DNA of 44,247 nucleotides from JANLSE01 sp038214135 (GTDB lineage Bacteria > Chloroflexota > Chloroflexia > Chloroflexales > Roseiflexaceae). The stretch covers positions 1 to 44,247 of the forward strand of contig JBBQSD010000042.1 of assembly GCA_038214135.1 (NCBI GenBank). Direction: 5' to 3'. The notes beneath the pieces were generated by a model. The model had not been told where the DNA came from. It was given only the letters and a program-made list of their open reading frames with translations, and did no database searches. The position numbers and the translations under genes are program-made. Shown here piece after piece: positions 42,248-44,247 of this stretch; within the stretch, counting starts at the first letter, position 1; each line of letters opens with the position of its first letter.

Positions 42248-44247
42248 CGCTCATCTCCTTGGTTGCCTGCACCAGCCGCCAGACGCGGAGTAGCTCGGCC
42301 ACGCCCCACGCTTGTGCGATGCAGCCGCGTGGTGCATGCGGTGGGTCGCCTGCGAAAATCTCGGAAACCGATCCAAGGCAGGCGTCGCTCAGATGATCGG
42401 CGAAGGGTTCCAATAACGCACCTGCCGCTTGGTGGCCATACATGTGCATGTAGGCTTCGACATACGCGCCAATCAACCAGCTCCACACTGGCCCCTGGTG
42501 ATACCCGCTATCGCGCTGGAACGAATCACCAGCATAGTCGCCATGGTAGGCTTGGTCGGCAGGGGTGAGTGAACGCAGCCCAAAGCTGGTGTACAGGCTA
42601 TTCGTGACTGAATCGAGCACCCGCTGTGCCATGCTGCCATCAAGCAGCGGCCTTGGCAGTGCGATGGCAAAGATTTGATTGGGGCGCACCGTCCAGTCGT
42701 CACCTGCTGGCCCATCGACCACATCTGCGAGATACCCATACTGAGGATGGATAAAACGTAGGCGAAACGACTGGCGCACCCGCTCGGCCATGTCACGGTA
42801 GCTGGTTGCCGCCGGATCGCCATGTGCGCTCAGGAAATCGGCCAATGTATGCAACAGGTTATACCAGAGCGCATTAATCTCGACCGGCTTGCCAATGCGC
42901 GGTGTGACGACCCAATCGCCGATTTTTGCGTCCATCCAGGTCAGTTGCACGCCCTGCTCGCCAGCCCGCAATAGCCCATCGGCAGGATCGACGCCGATCC
43001 CGTAGTGGGTACCGGCAATATGCCGATCAGCAATAGCGCGCAGTACCGGCAACAGATCAGCGACGAGTGTGGTATCGCCGGTTGCAGCATGGTAGGCGCG
43101 GATGGCATGCGCATACCAGAGCGTTGCATCAACGGTGTTATAACCAGGGATAGCACCAGCGCGATCAGGGAAGTTGTTTGGCAACAGCCCATCGGCAACG
43201 TAACGCGCAAAGGTACGCAGGATGTCGGCGGCATCCTGTGGCCGACCCGTCGCCAGTGTCAGCCCTGGGAGCGCAATCATGGTATCACGCCCCCAGTCGT
43301 TGAACCAGTGATAGCCAGCAATCACGGTCGTGCCGCCATTTATGGGCTGCGGATCGGCTGACCCAGGTTCCGTACTGGTCGCTGGCAATCTACGCTGGAC
43401 GATGAACTGATCGGCGGCCAGCACCAACTGCTGCACTGCGGGATGTGCCGATTCGGCCTGGGCACGACCAAGTACGCCACGCTGACGCGATTGCGCCGCC
43501 ACCAATGTGCCAGCGCCATCTGGTTGCCTTTCACCTTCAGTCGTCAGCAGTAACGTGACGCTCTCGCCTACGTGTAGGCGGACGCTGAGCGTGCCAACGG
43601 CATACAGATCGGCGTGATCGTCTAATCCACGGACGCGCTCCTCACGATGATAGAAATCCCAATACCAGGTGCCATTTGGCGTGAAGCTGCCGTGATCTGT
43701 CAACAGCCAGAATGGTTGTGCGCCGACGAAGGCCTGAACCAGCATGCCATGCGGTACGGACTCCGTGTGTGGACACCAATCGCGGCCAGATTTCAGCGCA
43801 TGAAAGTCACGATAGGTCACCAGTGGGATCAGTTCGAGATCGACTGCGCCGCTCCCACGCAGAACACGATAGCTAAGATAGGTCGCATTTGTACCATAGG
43901 CCATCCAGGCGCGCTTCTCTATGAGCGCGCCGCCAAGCACGAACTGCCAGATGGTAAGTGCGCCCTCCAGCGCAAACGACTGCAAATTCCGGTAGCCATG
44001 CTGATCGATAAAGCCCATGCCGTACTCGTTGGTCGAAAGCGCATAGCGCTGGCCAGCATAGCTGGCCCACTCAATCCGGCCGCCAAGGTGTACCGTCCGC
44101 TCGACGGGTGGGTCGAGCGCGGCAACAAGCAGGCCGTGGTAGCGGCGCGTCGTAATACCAGCCAGTGTTCCGGAAGCATAGCCGCCCAACCCGTTGGTGA
44201 TCAGCCATTCGCGGCGCAGCCCTGCCGCCAAATCACCACACACCTCG
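42240..44247 (-). CDS. Glycogen debranching enzyme / amylo-alpha-1,6-glucosidase (partial, 5' end off window)
   Basis: The frame is open to the right edge. LRREWLITNGLGGYASGTLA with GITTRRYHGLLVAAL is the start of the N-terminal domain of bacterial/archaeal debranching enzymes; the C-terminal GH133-type catalytic domain contains GYHWFNDWGRDTMIALPGLT with the catalytic Asp and RDSGYHQGPVWSWLIGAYVE. It hydrolyses alpha-1,6 branch points in glycogen-like polymers after phosphorylase action. At least 667 residues are present, near the family's normal 650-720; only the extreme N-terminus is missing. The subtilase gene overlaps its stop by eight bases, so the two are cotranslated. Confidence 0.94.
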   Translation of the reverse strand, partial: EVCGDLAAGLRREWLITNGLGGYASGTLAGITTRRYHGLLVAALDPPVERTVHLGGRIEWASYAGQRYALSTNEYGMGFIDQHGYRNLQSFALEGALTIWQFVLGGALIEKRAWMAYGTNATYLSYRVLRGSGAVDLELIPLVTYRDFHALKSGRDWCPHTESVPHGMLVQAFVGAQPFWLLTDHGSFTPNGTWYWDFYHREERVRGLDDHADLYAVGTLSVRLHVGESVTLLLTTEGERQPDGAGTLVAAQSRQRGVLGRAQAESAHPAVQQLVLAADQFIVQRRLPATSTEPGSADPQPINGGTTVIAGYHWFNDWGRDTMIALPGLTLATGRPQDAADILRTFARYVADGLLPNNFPDRAGAIPGYNTVDATLWYAHAIRAYHAATGDTTLVADLLPVLRAIADRHIAGTHYGIGVDPADGLLRAGEQGVQLTWMDAKIGDWVVTPRIGKPVEINALWYNLLHTLADFLSAHGDPAATSYRDMAERVRQSFRLRFIHPQYGYLADVVDGPAGDDWTVRPNQIFAIALPRPLLDGSMAQRVLDSVTNSLYTSFGLRSLTPADQAYHGDYAGDSFQRDSGYHQGPVWSWLIGAYVEAYMHMYGHQAAGALLEPFADHLSDACLGSVSEIFAGDPPHAPRGCIAQAWGVAELLRVWRLVQATKEMSGA

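Noticed and set aside
1..44247. tRNA, rRNA, prophage or defence-system genes
   Set aside because: I saw no cloverleaf-like tRNA, no rRNA sequence, and no phage structural, restriction or CRISPR-associated genes.

Overview
The window looks like a chromosomal segment from a Chloroflexota bacterium, most likely class Chloroflexia; I would not go to genus. The basis is lipoproteins with Thr/Ala/Pro-rich linkers after the lipobox, a type II NADH dehydrogenase fused to a membrane module, several GT-C/DUF2723-type membrane proteins, heptamer repeats between genes, and moderate GC. No rRNA, tRNA or CRISPR array was seen. The family assignments come from reading the translated sequence, not from searches.

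Layout. 1-2350: the 5' part of a formylglycine-generating-enzyme-like gene (running off the left edge) and a decayed ISKra4-type insertion sequence. 2496-6142: a peptide ABC importer (lipoprotein plus two permeases, no ATPase here). 6200-6474: two strong hairpins between convergent genes. 6490-12459 (minus): a radical SAM gene, a PQQ-type sugar dehydrogenase lipoprotein, and a coupled pair made of a repeat membrane protein and a membrane-fused NDH-2. 12807-13340 (plus): a DUF2721 protein. 13439-24800 (minus): a long same-strand run of a GT-C transferase, two radical SAM proteins, a DoxX-like protein, a stand-alone Lrp/AsnC ligand-binding protein, then a compact sulfur-flavoured set (DsrE, TusA-like, signal-less PhnD-like protein, acyl-CoA-dehydrogenase-like flavoprotein), two lipoproteins, a broken Nudix gene and a nitroreductase. 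24954-26490 (plus): a GT2 glycosyltransferase and a methyltransferase. 26531-30554 (minus): a broken hypothetical gene, a DUF2723 membrane protein, a glycosyltransferase remnant and a membrane-anchored sulfite-oxidase-type molybdoenzyme. 30827-36949 (plus): an AAA remnant, a winged-helix regulator, the DabB/DabA inorganic-carbon uptake pair and a DUF6671 protein. 37076-44247 (minus, except an IS fragment): zwf cut short by an IS fragment, a HAD phosphatase, transketolase, a signal-less zinc-ribbon subtilase and a glycogen debranching enzyme that runs off the right edge.

How the genes work together. Dab uptake, transketolase, the HAD phosphatase and the debranching enzyme concern carbon entry and sugar-phosphate or glycogen turnover. 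The DsrE/TusA/PhnD-like/flavoprotein set, with DoxX nearby and a sulfite-oxidase-type enzyme 8 kb away, suggests handling of a sulfur compound, but no defined pathway can be read from it.

The most striking general property is gene decay. At least eight genes are broken: the transposase, two glycosyltransferase remnants, three small genes with an in-frame stop inside otherwise continuing homology, an AAA regulator, and zwf. The best candidates for new biology are the sulfur-type cluster at 18719-21473 and the membrane module shared by the NDH-2 and its neighbour.
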